A stretch of DNA of 64,000 nucleotides from positions 1-64,000 of the forward strand of contig NZ_WHUT02000005.1 in the NCBI RefSeq assembly GCF_009380135.2, written 5' to 3'. This stretch comes from Fertoeibacter niger. GTDB lineage: Bacteria > Pseudomonadota > Alphaproteobacteria > Rhodobacterales > Rhodobacteraceae. Position numbers and translations under genes: made by a program. Of this stretch, positions 47,199 to 54,886 are shown piece by piece; position 1 is the first letter of the stretch; each line of letters begins with the position of its first letter. Under the pieces are notes generated by a model, which was given only the letters and a program-made list of their open reading frames with translations, was not told the origin of the DNA and made no database searches.

Positions 47199-48221
47199 AT
47201 GGGCTATAAAGTCGTCGTCGCCGGTGCCACGGGCAATGTGGGCCGCGAAATGCTGAACATCCTCGCCGAGCGCGAGTTTCCGGTGGATGAGATCGTGGCA
47301 CTTGCCTCGCGCAAATCCATGGGCACCGAAATCAGCTTTGGCGACAAGACACTCAAGACCAAGGATCTGGAGACATTCGATTTCACCGGATGGGATATTG
47401 CCCTGTTCGCCGTGGGATCCGAGGCGACGAAAATCTATGCGCCCCGCGCCACGGCGGCGGGCTGCGTGGTGATCGACAACTCGTCCCTCTACCGCTACGA
47501 CCCCGCGATTCCGCTGGTGGTGCCCGAGGTGAACCCCGAGGCGGTGGAACTTTACAAAAACAAGATGATCATCGCCAACCCGAACTGTTCGACCGCGCAG
47601 ATGGTGGTGGCGCTGAAGCCGCTGCACGATCGCGCGCGGATCAAGCGGGTGGTGGTTTCCACCTACCAATCCGTGTCGGGCGCGGGCAAAGAGGGGATTG
47701 ACGAGCTTTGGAACCAGACCAAGGGCATCTATGTGCCGGGTCAGGAGGTTGCGCCCAAGAAGTTCTCCAAACAGATCGCCTTCAACGTGATCCCGCATAT
47801 CGACGTGTTCCTCGACGACGGCTCCACCAAGGAAGAGTGGAAGATGGTCGCGGAAACCAAGAAGATCCTCGACAAGAACATCAAGGTCACGGCCACCTGC
47901 GTGCGCGTGCCGGTGTTCGTGGGCCATTCGGAATCGATCAACATCGAATTCGAGGATTTTCTGGATGAACACGAGGCCCGCGACATTCTGCGCGAGGCCC
48001 CGGGGGTGATGGTGATCGACAAGCGCGAGGCCGGTGGCTACATCACCCCGGTCGAATGCGTGGGCGATTACGCCACCTACATCAGCCGCATCCGGCAGGA
48101 TTCGACGATCGACAACGGCATCAACCTGTGGTGCGTTTCCGACAACCTGCGCAAGGGCGCAGCCCTGAACGCGGTGCAGATCGCCGAGGTGCTGGGCAAC
48201 CGGTGCCTGAAGAAGGGGTGA
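47199..48221 (+). CDS. asd: Aspartate-semialdehyde dehydrogenase
   Basis: Makes aspartate semialdehyde for lysine, diaminopimelate, threonine and methionine synthesis; 340 residues. NADP-binding VVAGATGNVGREMLNILAER is at 4-23, the catalytic cysteine is in IANPNCSTAQM, the TYQSVSGAGKEGIDEL segment follows, and the C-terminal part has GHSESINIEFE. GGAGGGTCCG precedes the ATG. It is alone on the plus strand, ended by a hairpin; dapE, another gene of this pathway, lies 11 kb downstream. Confidence 0.96.
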   Translation: MGYKVVVAGATGNVGREMLNILAEREFPVDEIVALASRKSMGTEISFGDKTLKTKDLETFDFTGWDIALFAVGSEATKIYAPRATAAGCVVIDNSSLYRYDPAIPLVVPEVNPEAVELYKNKMIIANPNCSTAQMVVALKPLHDRARIKRVVVSTYQSVSGAGKEGIDELWNQTKGIYVPGQEVAPKKFSKQIAFNVIPHIDVFLDDGSTKEEWKMVAETKKILDKNIKVTATCVRVPVFVGHSESINIEFEDFLDEHEARDILREAPGVMVIDKREAGGYITPVECVGDYATYISRIRQDSTIDNGINLWCVSDNLRKGAALNAVQIAEVLGNRCLKKG

Positions 48222-48229
48222 TGTAAGGG

Positions 48230-48255
48230 CGGCGCAGGCACAAGCTGCGCCGTTA
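48230..48255 (+). terminator. Terminator after asd
   Basis: Perfect 8-bp stem CGGCGCAG (48230-48237) and CTGCGCCG (48245-48252), loop of 7, followed by TTATCTC. It begins 9 bases after the asd stop and marks the left edge of the lower-GC interval. Confidence 0.7.
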
Positions 48256-48459
48256 TCTCGAGCCAGCCGCGCTGCGGATCATGTCTTCGAGTTCCTCACG
48301 CAATTCTTTGCGCAGTTCATCGTCGATCACGAGCTGTTGGTTACGCGCCCGCATGGATTGCACATAGCGCTCGGTTAGCGCATCAATGATGTCTGGATAC
48401 TGCTCCTGAGCTACACGCCTGCGTGCATCAAGAAGTTGGGGTGTTGCTTGAGAAGACAT
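48253..48459 (-). CDS. Small helical hypothetical protein (68 residues)
   Basis: A 68-residue, highly charged protein that is probably all helical: ARRRVAQEQYPDIIDALTER in the middle and DDELRKELREELEDMIRS near the end. No membrane segment or signal is seen. GAGG lies 4 bases before the ATG. It faces the nitrilase-like gene across a 291-base, lower-GC gap, and its stop touches the asd terminator. Not recognised; it could be a partner, regulator or antitoxin-like protein of that neighbour, but the sequence alone does not decide. Confidence 0.55.
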   Translation of the reverse strand: MSSQATPQLLDARRRVAQEQYPDIIDALTERYVQSMRARNQQLVIDDELRKELREELEDMIRSAAGSR

Positions 48460-48750
48460 CGCGCCTCTGTTCTTGCTGGTCGCTACAGGCAGCCGACTGC
48501 AGTGATGTTACAACTACAGCGGGTCGCGCGCCAAGCAGATTGTTCGTGGTCGTCTTTCCGCATCCCCATGGAAACACACATCGAGCCACTTTTGTTTCAT
48601 ACGTGTGAATATATGCCTAAATTATCCCACTATCAGCCCTTGCGGGCAGAAATGTGGCAAAAATACGACACGATTCTGCGAGCCGTCTTCCCGCGTTGAC
48701 AGCAAATGCCGCCTGGCGACACTCTTCGGCTATTGTAAGGAGTGATTGCC
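48460..48750. other. Lower-GC divergent promoter gap in front of the nitrilase-like gene
   Basis: In 48601-48660, 27 of 60 bases are G or C, far below the neighbouring genes (for example 51 of 60 in 46741-46800). No RNA gene is seen. A 28-codon open frame at 48613 lacks a ribosome site. The region probably holds the promoters of both flanking genes. Confidence 0.6.
48696..48723 (+). promoter_or_regulatory. Candidate promoter of the nitrilase-like gene
   Basis: TTGACA (48696-48701) is a perfect -35 box; GACACT (48718-48723) at a 16-base spacing is a poor -10 box. AAGGAG of the gene follows at 48737. Confidence 0.4.
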
Positions 48751-50673
48751 GTGGCGCATAAACCGCATATCGTGCAAAGCGTGGGCGCCGCCATCCGCAC
48801 GGTGCTGCCAAAGGGGGCGAATCCTGAGGTGGTGATTCGTAGCAGCCTGCCCCACGCAGACAAGTATGATCCAAGCTATCGCTGGCTGCTTGTGCCGGAA
48901 ATAGCGACTGATCTGTTCGCCGTCTGTGGCCATCTGTGCCGGATCGGTGGCGTTGTAGGCTTCTTTGAACCCTCCCCCTATGCCCGCCACGGCGATGATT
49001 GCCTGTTTGTCTTCGACCGGGCGTTCCGTGACAGGATCGACGACATTGTGTGGCATTGGCGTGGCGGGCAACGCGGCGGCCGTCCGGACCACCCATACCA
49101 CAATAGCACACGGGAGCCTTCGCTGACGCCACCCCCAGCCGTCCAGGAATTGTGGCAGGAGTTGCTCGGGGCATGGGACGCACCCGTAAACTGTGGCCAT
49201 TATGTGCATCAAGAGGAGGGCAACCCACCGGGCTGGTGGAAAGCGGCACTAGCTTTGGTGACGATTTCCGATCTTGTCTCGGTTCGACTGTTCCGCGACC
49301 CGTTGAAACGCTTCGACGGTCAGGCAATGGGAGAATTGCTGAAGTCACTTTACCAGTTTGAAGACAGGGCTTTACCTGACGCAGGCGCAGAACCGGTCGC
49401 AGTTGCTGACCTCGCCGCTATACAAGGCATCGACGGCGCAACCGCCAACACTCCGACAGCCACCCGCGCGGCCCCGCGCGGCCCCGCGTCGCTCACCTTT
49501 CTCGCCGATAGTAGCGTTGTCTGCGTCATGCCCAAGATCCGGGTCGCGGCGGTTGGCGCGACAATACGCAATGTGACGCGCAATCTGGCGCTGCTTCCGG
49601 GTCGCGGCGAGTTGCGCTGCTTCTGGGATATGACGGATGCGGAACCTGATAGCGAAGACCGTGAAACCTTAGATATACTGTTGATTCCAGCACCTTTCGT
49701 TCTCAACGCAACCGACTTTCAGCCCCACACGGTGCCAAATGGCGCAACCACGCCCAACGACTTGCGCTGGGACAAACCGAACTGGGAGAGTTTTCATTTG
49801 GCCCAGAACTGGATTGGCGGCCACGACAAGCAGGAAGGTTTCATTCGCGGCTGCGTCGATCTGCTGACGGCGGCGAGAGCCGAAACGCGGGCGGTGAATG
49901 CTGTCATTCTGCCGGAATACGCACTGACCTACGCGCTGTTTGATCGACTGTGTTCACGCATGAAAGACGCTGCACCGGACCTGGAGTTTGTCGTTGCTGG
50001 AGCCTCGGACAATTGCGAGGGCCAGGCTGCAAACACGCTGCTGACGCGCGTTTGGCAAAAACGCAATCCCCTAATGCACATCACCAACAGCCGCCGCAAA
50101 CATCACCGTTGGCGGCTGGACAGGCGGCAGGTCGAAAGCTATGGCTTGGGCACAGTATTGAATCCGATGGTGTCTCATTGGTGGGAAACTACGCCCATTG
50201 GTCAACGCGAACTGTATTTTCATCGGTTCCGCAAGGATTCTGCCTTTGCCGCTCTGATCTGCGAAGAATTGGCCCGGTCTGATGTCTGTCATGATGTTCT
50301 GCGGGCCGTGGGGCCCAACCTGGTGTTTGCTCTGCTGATGGACAGCGCCCAGATCCCCGGCCGCTGGTCGGCGCAGTATGCTGCCAGCCTTGCAGACGAT
50401 CCGGGCTGTGCAGTGCTCAGCTTCACGTCTTACGGCCTTGTGGAGCGTGCCAACAGGCTCCGCAAGGATGGCAGCCATTCGGTTGCCCTTTGGAAAGACG
50501 ATACTGGCAATCTGGTGCAGATTGCGATGGCCTCGGGCGAAGGACCGCGCGGGGTTCTGCTGTCGCTCTGGTCGCAGCATGTGGTGGATCAAACGATCAC
50601 CGGCAAAAGGTCAAATGTCCGGGCTTGGCGCTATTCCAGCCATTTCCCAGTTATCCTCTCCAGGAAGGCCTGA
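48751..50673 (+). CDS. Protein with C-terminal nitrilase-fold (carbon-nitrogen hydrolase) domain and novel N-terminus
   Basis: A 640-residue protein that I do not match to a named family. Residues about 260-635 look like a nitrilase domain with the whole triad: Glu389 in ILPEYALTYALF, Lys450 in NSRRKHHRWRLDRR and Cys504 in ALICEELARSD. The first 245 residues are an unknown domain (RWLLVPEIATDLFAVCGHL, GHYVHQEEGNPPGWWKAAL), joined by an Ala-Thr-Pro-rich linker. The GTG at 48751 is set by AAGGAG 8 bases before it. Codon use and GC are lower than in the neighbours, so it is probably acquired. Nitrilase domains also occur in the DRT1 (UG1) antiphage reverse transcriptases, which makes defence one possibility; an ordinary amidase is another. 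Confidence 0.75.
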   Translation: MAHKPHIVQSVGAAIRTVLPKGANPEVVIRSSLPHADKYDPSYRWLLVPEIATDLFAVCGHLCRIGGVVGFFEPSPYARHGDDCLFVFDRAFRDRIDDIVWHWRGGQRGGRPDHPYHNSTREPSLTPPPAVQELWQELLGAWDAPVNCGHYVHQEEGNPPGWWKAALALVTISDLVSVRLFRDPLKRFDGQAMGELLKSLYQFEDRALPDAGAEPVAVADLAAIQGIDGATANTPTATRAAPRGPASLTFLADSSVVCVMPKIRVAAVGATIRNVTRNLALLPGRGELRCFWDMTDAEPDSEDRETLDILLIPAPFVLNATDFQPHTVPNGATTPNDLRWDKPNWESFHLAQNWIGGHDKQEGFIRGCVDLLTAARAETRAVNAVILPEYALTYALFDRLCSRMKDAAPDLEFVVAGASDNCEGQAANTLLTRVWQKRNPLMHITNSRRKHHRWRLDRRQVESYGLGTVLNPMVSHWWETTPIGQRELYFHRFRKDSAFAALICEELARSDVCHDVLRAVGPNLVFALLMDSAQIPGRWSAQYAASLADDPGCAVLSFTSYGLVERANRLRKDGSHSVALWKDDTGNLVQIAMASGEGPRGVLLSLWSQHVVDQTITGKRSNVRAWRYSSHFPVILSRKA

Positions 50674-50712
50674 AACCCGAGGCCCGTCAAACTGCACCCG
50701 ATGCGGCGCCGC

Positions 50713-51021
50713 TCAGAACCGTTCCGCCCGCAGCACAGCGCAATCGGTGATGCTGACCACGCCGATGTGGCGCTCTACCACGGCAAAGGCGGCGTCGAGC
50801 AACCCGTCCAGCCGCTCGGGGCGCACGAGGCAGATGACCGCCACCATGCCCGCGCGGCCCACCTGCCCGTCGCGCGTCCAGCGGCCAGACCGGCCCGACC
50901 CGCCCAGCACGGGCAGCACGGTAAAGCCCGTGACGCCCGCCTTTTCCAGCGCCGCCGTCAGCCGGCCCTCCATCGGGGCCTCGATGATGATTTCAACGCG
51001 TTTGGCCTGATGGGTCTGCAT
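50713..51021 (-). CDS. sbtB: PII-like protein SbtB
   Basis: A 102-residue PII-fold protein that regulates the bicarbonate transporter SbtA by binding adenine nucleotides. Visible are KRVEIIIEAPMEGRLTAALE at the start, the short loop GGSGRSGRWTRDGQVGRAG and the C-terminal ADCAVLRAERF-like end (ITDCAVLRAERF). No GlnB signature (uridylylated Tyr loop) is present. It starts 4 bases after the sbtA stop on the minus strand and is therefore coupled to it. It is the last gene before the anomalous interval. Confidence 0.85.
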   Translation of the reverse strand: MQTHQAKRVEIIIEAPMEGRLTAALEKAGVTGFTVLPVLGGSGRSGRWTRDGQVGRAGMVAVICLVRPERLDGLLDAAFAVVERHIGVVSITDCAVLRAERF

Positions 51022-51024
51022 GGC

Positions 51025-52002
51025 TTAGCCTGCGGCAAGGGCTGTCGCAACCGCCACATAAAGCGGGATGCCGACAACCAGATTGAAGGGAAAGGTGACC
51101 CCCAACGAGAGGGTCAGATAGACCGAGGGATTGGCATCCGGCAGCGCCACGCGCATGGCGGCAGGCACGGCGATATAGCTGGCAGAGGCCGCAAGCACCA
51201 TCAACAGCGCAACCCCGCCAGGTGAGAGGCCCAGAAGAAGCCCCGCCGCCAGCCCCGTAGCGGCCCCGATGGGCGGCATTATCACGCCAAAACAAAGCGC
51301 CCCCGCGCCCAGAACTCCGCGCGCGCCCCGCAGCCCGCGCCCCGCCACAAGGCCCATATCCAGCAGGAAAAGGCACAGCACTCCCTGAAAGGGCGCCACG
51401 ATGAAGCTTGCGATGCGGTCTAGCCCTTCGGCCCCCGTCAGCATGCCGATGACGAACGACCCCACCAGCAGCACGATCGACCCGTTGAGCAGGATTTCAC
51501 GCCACAGATCACCATCCATCCGACTGCCCCCGCCCCCGCGCGAGGCCAGCCACAGTGCAGAGACGATGGCCGGGGCCTCCATCGCTGCGGCAACCGCCAC
51601 CATGTAGCCCTCGGCGGTGATGCCCCGGTCCACCAGAACCGATGTCGCGGTCACGAAGGTCACGATGCTGATCGACCCGTAGTGCGCCGCCACCGCCGCC
51701 GCATCGACACGCCCCAGCCGCGTCATGAACCGCAGCAGCGCGAATGCCAAGAGCGGCAGCACGAAAGACAGCACCACCCCGGCCGCCAGCGCCGCCAGCA
51801 GCGCCCCGTCGGCCCCATGTGCCGCCACCGAGGCCCCGCCCTTGAACCCGATGGAAAACAGCAGGTAAAGCGATATTGCCTTTGCCGCCGCCTCGGGCAC
51901 GGTCAGTTCCGATCGCGCCAGAGCGGCCAATAGACCCAGCACGAAACACAGGATTGCGAGCGACAGCAGATTGTCGGCGGCCAGCCGGAACAGATCAGAC
52001 AT
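51025..52002 (-). CDS. sbtA: SbtA-family sodium-dependent bicarbonate transporter
   Basis: Inner-membrane transporter of 325 residues with about ten helices in two inverted halves. Signs of the family are PEAAAKAISLYLLFSIGFKGG, AAHYGSISIVTFVTATSVL, MAVAAAMEAPAIVSALWLA-like (AVAAAMEAPAIVSALW) and VPAAMRVALPDANPSVYLTL. It takes up bicarbonate with sodium. The gene stands between carbonic anhydrase and sbtB, an order that makes up a complete inorganic-carbon uptake unit. It is shorter than the cyanobacterial protein, mainly in the loop between the halves. Confidence 0.88.
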   Translation of the reverse strand: MSDLFRLAADNLLSLAILCFVLGLLAALARSELTVPEAAAKAISLYLLFSIGFKGGASVAAHGADGALLAALAAGVVLSFVLPLLAFALLRFMTRLGRVDAAAVAAHYGSISIVTFVTATSVLVDRGITAEGYMVAVAAAMEAPAIVSALWLASRGGGGSRMDGDLWREILLNGSIVLLVGSFVIGMLTGAEGLDRIASFIVAPFQGVLCLFLLDMGLVAGRGLRGARGVLGAGALCFGVIMPPIGAATGLAAGLLLGLSPGGVALLMVLAASASYIAVPAAMRVALPDANPSVYLTLSLGVTFPFNLVVGIPLYVAVATALAAG

Positions 52003-52011
52003 CGCGCTGCA

Positions 52012-52656
52012 TCACACCGCTACAAACCCCAGCTTGGGCACATATTGCTCCAGCCCGCCGTCGCCCATGTGGGTCCACAGGCCGTGCAGCGTCAGGCGGT
52101 CGGTTTCCACCGCCGTGCGCACGAAGGGGAAGGTCATCAGGTTTTCCAGGCTGACCACGACCGCCTCTTTTTCCAGTGCGGCCACGCGGCCCTCGTCGGG
52201 CAGATGCGCCACCCGCTCATAGCCGGGGCGCAGGATCTCCATCCAGCGGCCGACAAAGCTGGATTTCTCCAACAACTCCGGCGCATGGCCGGAACACATG
52301 TCATGGCAGCCCTTGACGCCGCCGCAGTTGGAATGGCCCAGCACCACCACATGCGCCACCTTCAGCGCGGTCACGGCATATTCCACCGCGGCCGATGTGC
52401 CGTGATACTCGCCGTCGGGGTTATAGGGCGGCACCAGATTGGCCACGTTGCGGTGAATGAAGAACTCGCCCTCGTCCGCGCCGAAGATCGACGTCACATG
52501 AACCCGGCTGTCGCAGCAGGAAATGACCATGGCGCGGGGATGCTGGCCGGATTCGTACAGGCGGCGATACCAGGCCTTGTTGTCGTGATAGGCCGTTGCC
52601 TTCCAGCCGTGAAACCGTTGAACAAGATAGCCGGGCAGGGGTTTGGCCTGATCCAT
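52012..52656 (-). CDS. can: Beta-class carbonic anhydrase
   Basis: Zinc enzyme of 214 residues that interconverts CO2 and bicarbonate. Zinc ligands and active site are SCCDSRVH (Cys, Asp-Arg pair) and VLGHSNCGGVKG (His and Cys). AAVEYAVTALKVAHVVVLGH and the conserved RNVANLVPPY segment complete the fold. It begins the minus-strand unit with sbtA (9-base gap) and sbtB. The N-terminus LPGYLVQRFHGWK is family-typical; no signal peptide, so cytoplasmic. Confidence 0.95.
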   Translation of the reverse strand: MDQAKPLPGYLVQRFHGWKATAYHDNKAWYRRLYESGQHPRAMVISCCDSRVHVTSIFGADEGEFFIHRNVANLVPPYNPDGEYHGTSAAVEYAVTALKVAHVVVLGHSNCGGVKGCHDMCSGHAPELLEKSSFVGRWMEILRPGYERVAHLPDEGRVAALEKEAVVVSLENLMTFPFVRTAVETDRLTLHGLWTHMGDGGLEQYVPKLGFVAV

Positions 52657-52793
52657 CGCGTCATCCTTCGGGTTGGGTCAACCCCTGTGGATAGGCTGCA
52701 ATCGCGGAAAATTCGAGGGTTTTCTTGCAGGCGCAGAAACCTTTTCTTCAGCACGCCGGGCCAGACTGGCGCCGGGTGTGAACGGAGGGAGTG

Positions 52794-53177
52794 ATGACAT
52801 GCAGCATAGTGCCGCTGCGGCCGGTTGACCGGCTGCGGCAGGATGCCGGACCGATTGCCGCCATCTACCGCGATCTGGATACGCAGACCGCCGAACAGGT
52901 GGTGACCCGGGCGCTGGGTGAACTGGCGCTGACCATGGCAGGCCTGTCCGCGCAGATGCGGGCGCGCGACCTCAGCGATCTGCACCGGCAACTCAGGCGC
53001 GTGCAGCGCATGGCAGAGCATCTGGGCATGGTCAGCCTTGCGCTGGTGGCCCGCGATGTGCGGCAATGCCTGGACAGCAGCGACGTCACGGCTTTTTCCG
53101 CCGTCTGGTCGCGGCTGATGCGGGTGGCCGAACAATCACTGTCGCAGGACGGCAAGCCTCTGGACCAGACGGTATAG
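52794..53177 (+). CDS. Conserved hypothetical helical protein
   Basis: A 127-residue protein, probably all helical, without signal peptide or membrane segment. The core has DTQTAEQVVTRALGELALTM, DLHRQLRRVQRMAEHLGMVS and ALVARDVRQCLDSSDV. The layout recalls a four-helix Hpt-type fold, but the phosphorylated His motif is not evident. ATG at 52794 is set by GGAGGG at 52784; the GTG three bases earlier is too close. It is divergent from carbonic anhydrase. Function unknown. Confidence 0.6.
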   Translation: MTCSIVPLRPVDRLRQDAGPIAAIYRDLDTQTAEQVVTRALGELALTMAGLSAQMRARDLSDLHRQLRRVQRMAEHLGMVSLALVARDVRQCLDSSDVTAFSAVWSRLMRVAEQSLSQDGKPLDQTV

Positions 53178-53500
53178 GCCTGCGCAGCCCTACGGCGGCG
53201 CGTGGCGCTGGGCAATGCCGCGCCCGCGCCACGCGTTGCCCCGATGCTGCCATGCTGGCGCCATGCCGGTGCGGTTTGGTGAACCCGACACGGCGTGCCA
53301 TGGCCCTTGCGCGGCACGCCTTCGTTTGCCCCGTCTGCGCTTTCCCGCCCCTGCGCCGGACCGCAGGCAAACGGGCACAGGGGGGCCTGCCCTGCGGGCC
53401 CCCCGACGAAACGCCACCTTCGGCCATGCATGCCAACAGCCTTGCGGCCACCGGCGGAACAGCTAGGCTCCGCTCCGAGCCCTTGCCACCGGATGCCGCC
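53178..53500. other. 323-base gap before the aminopeptidase gene
   Basis: No gene is supported. It holds a hairpin GGGGGGCC (53380-53387) and GGCCCCCC (53397-53404) with a 9-base loop. Open frames run through it on both strands but without ribosome sites. Confidence 0.5.
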
Positions 53501-54886
53501 ATGCCCCCTGCCTTTGCCGATCCTGCCGCCCCGTCCCGCCCCCTGCATGTCATCCCGGTGGCCGATCTGCCCGGCTGGCGCGCGGCCCAGCCCGCCGAAG
53601 TGGCCGCATGGCTGCAAGCGACGGGGTTCGAGGCGGCTTTGGGCGATCTGCGGCTGATCCCGGGGCCGGGTGGCGTGGCAGCGGCGGTCATTGGCCATGG
53701 CACGGAAAAAACCCGTGCCCGCAGCCGCTTTGCGCTGGCCAGGGCGGCCACGGCCCTGCCTGCAGGCAACTGGCACCTGGCAGGCAACCTGACAGCGGCC
53801 GAGCGCGACGAGGCCGCCCTTGGCTGGCTGCTGGCGCATTACAATTATACCCGCTACCGCCCGGCCAAGCCCCCCGCCCCCCGCGCGCTGCTGCAGGCGC
53901 CCGAAGGCTGCGATACCGCGCGGCTGCTGGCGATGGCCGCAGGGGAATGGCTGACGCGCGACCTGATCAACACACCCTCCAGCGACATGGGCCCGCAGGA
54001 ACTGGAAGAGGCGTTTCTGGCACTGGCCGCACGGCACGGGGCGGAAACCACGGTGATCCGGGGCGATGACCTGCTGGCGCAGAACCTGCCGATGATCCAT
54101 GCGGTTGGCCGCGCCTCCACCCGCGCGCCGCGCCTGCTTGACCTGCGCTGGGGCCACACCGGCCCCTTGCTGACGCTGGTGGGCAAGGGCGTGTGTTTTG
54201 ACACCGGGGGCCTCGACATCAAGCCTTCGGCAGGCATGCTGCTGATGAAGAAAGACATGGGCGGCGCGGCCACTGTCATGGGGCTGGCGCAGATGATCAT
54301 GGCGCTGGATCTGCCGTTGCGGCTGCGCGTGCTGGTGCCTGCGGTGGAAAACGCCATATCGGGCAATGCGATGCGCCCGCGCGACATCCTGACCTCACGC
54401 AAGGGCCTGACGGTGGAGGTGAACAACACCGATGCCGAGGGGCGGCTGATCCTCGCCGATGCCTTGGCCTTGGCCGATGAGGGTGCGCCTGCGCTGGTCA
54501 TCTCGATGGCCACGCTGACCGGGGCAGCGCGCGTGGCTGTGGGGCCGGATCTGGCCCCCTATTTCACCGATGACGCAGGGCTGGCGCGGGCGCTGGAGGC
54601 GGGGGCGGCGGAAACCTGCGATCCGGTCTGGCGGCTGCCGTTCTGGGACGGGTATGAAAGCCTGATCGAGCCGGGCATCGCCGATCTGGACAATGCGCCT
54701 TCGGGCGGGTTTGCCGGGGCGATCACGGCGGCGCTGTTCCTGCGGCGGTTTGTCGAAAACCCGCGCTACATCCATTTCGACATCTACGGCCACCAGCCCG
54801 CCGATGCGCCCGCCCGGCCCAAGGGTGGCGTGGGTCAGGGCGCACGGGCGTTGCTGGCCGCCCTGCCGCAGATGCTGGACCTGTGA
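53501..54886 (+). CDS. Leucyl aminopeptidase family protein (M17)
   Basis: Cytosolic metalloaminopeptidase of 461 residues. The catalytic domain shows LVGKGVCFDTGGLDIKPS with the metal-binding Lys and Asp, MLLMKKDMGGAATVMGLA, the M17 signature NNTDAEGRLILADAL and the C-terminal SGGFAGAITAALFL. The ATG at 53501 begins just before the N-terminal domain; the frame is open upstream without a ribosome site. Its stop overlaps the NlpC/P60 gene at TGATG, a pairing that recurs in Alphaproteobacteria and suggests joint turnover of cell-wall peptides. Confidence 0.92.
   Translation: MPPAFADPAAPSRPLHVIPVADLPGWRAAQPAEVAAWLQATGFEAALGDLRLIPGPGGVAAAVIGHGTEKTRARSRFALARAATALPAGNWHLAGNLTAAERDEAALGWLLAHYNYTRYRPAKPPAPRALLQAPEGCDTARLLAMAAGEWLTRDLINTPSSDMGPQELEEAFLALAARHGAETTVIRGDDLLAQNLPMIHAVGRASTRAPRLLDLRWGHTGPLLTLVGKGVCFDTGGLDIKPSAGMLLMKKDMGGAATVMGLAQMIMALDLPLRLRVLVPAVENAISGNAMRPRDILTSRKGLTVEVNNTDAEGRLILADALALADEGAPALVISMATLTGAARVAVGPDLAPYFTDDAGLARALEAGAAETCDPVWRLPFWDGYESLIEPGIADLDNAPSGGFAGAITAALFLRRFVENPRYIHFDIYGHQPADAPARPKGGVGQGARALLAALPQMLDL

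Noticed and set aside
48613-48699. A 28-codon frame in the low-GC gap.
   Set aside because: No ribosome site and too short to judge; kept out of the feature list.
53066-53500. An upstream extension of the aminopeptidase gene.
   Set aside because: It would pass through another gene's end and a hairpin; the family N-terminus starts at 53501.
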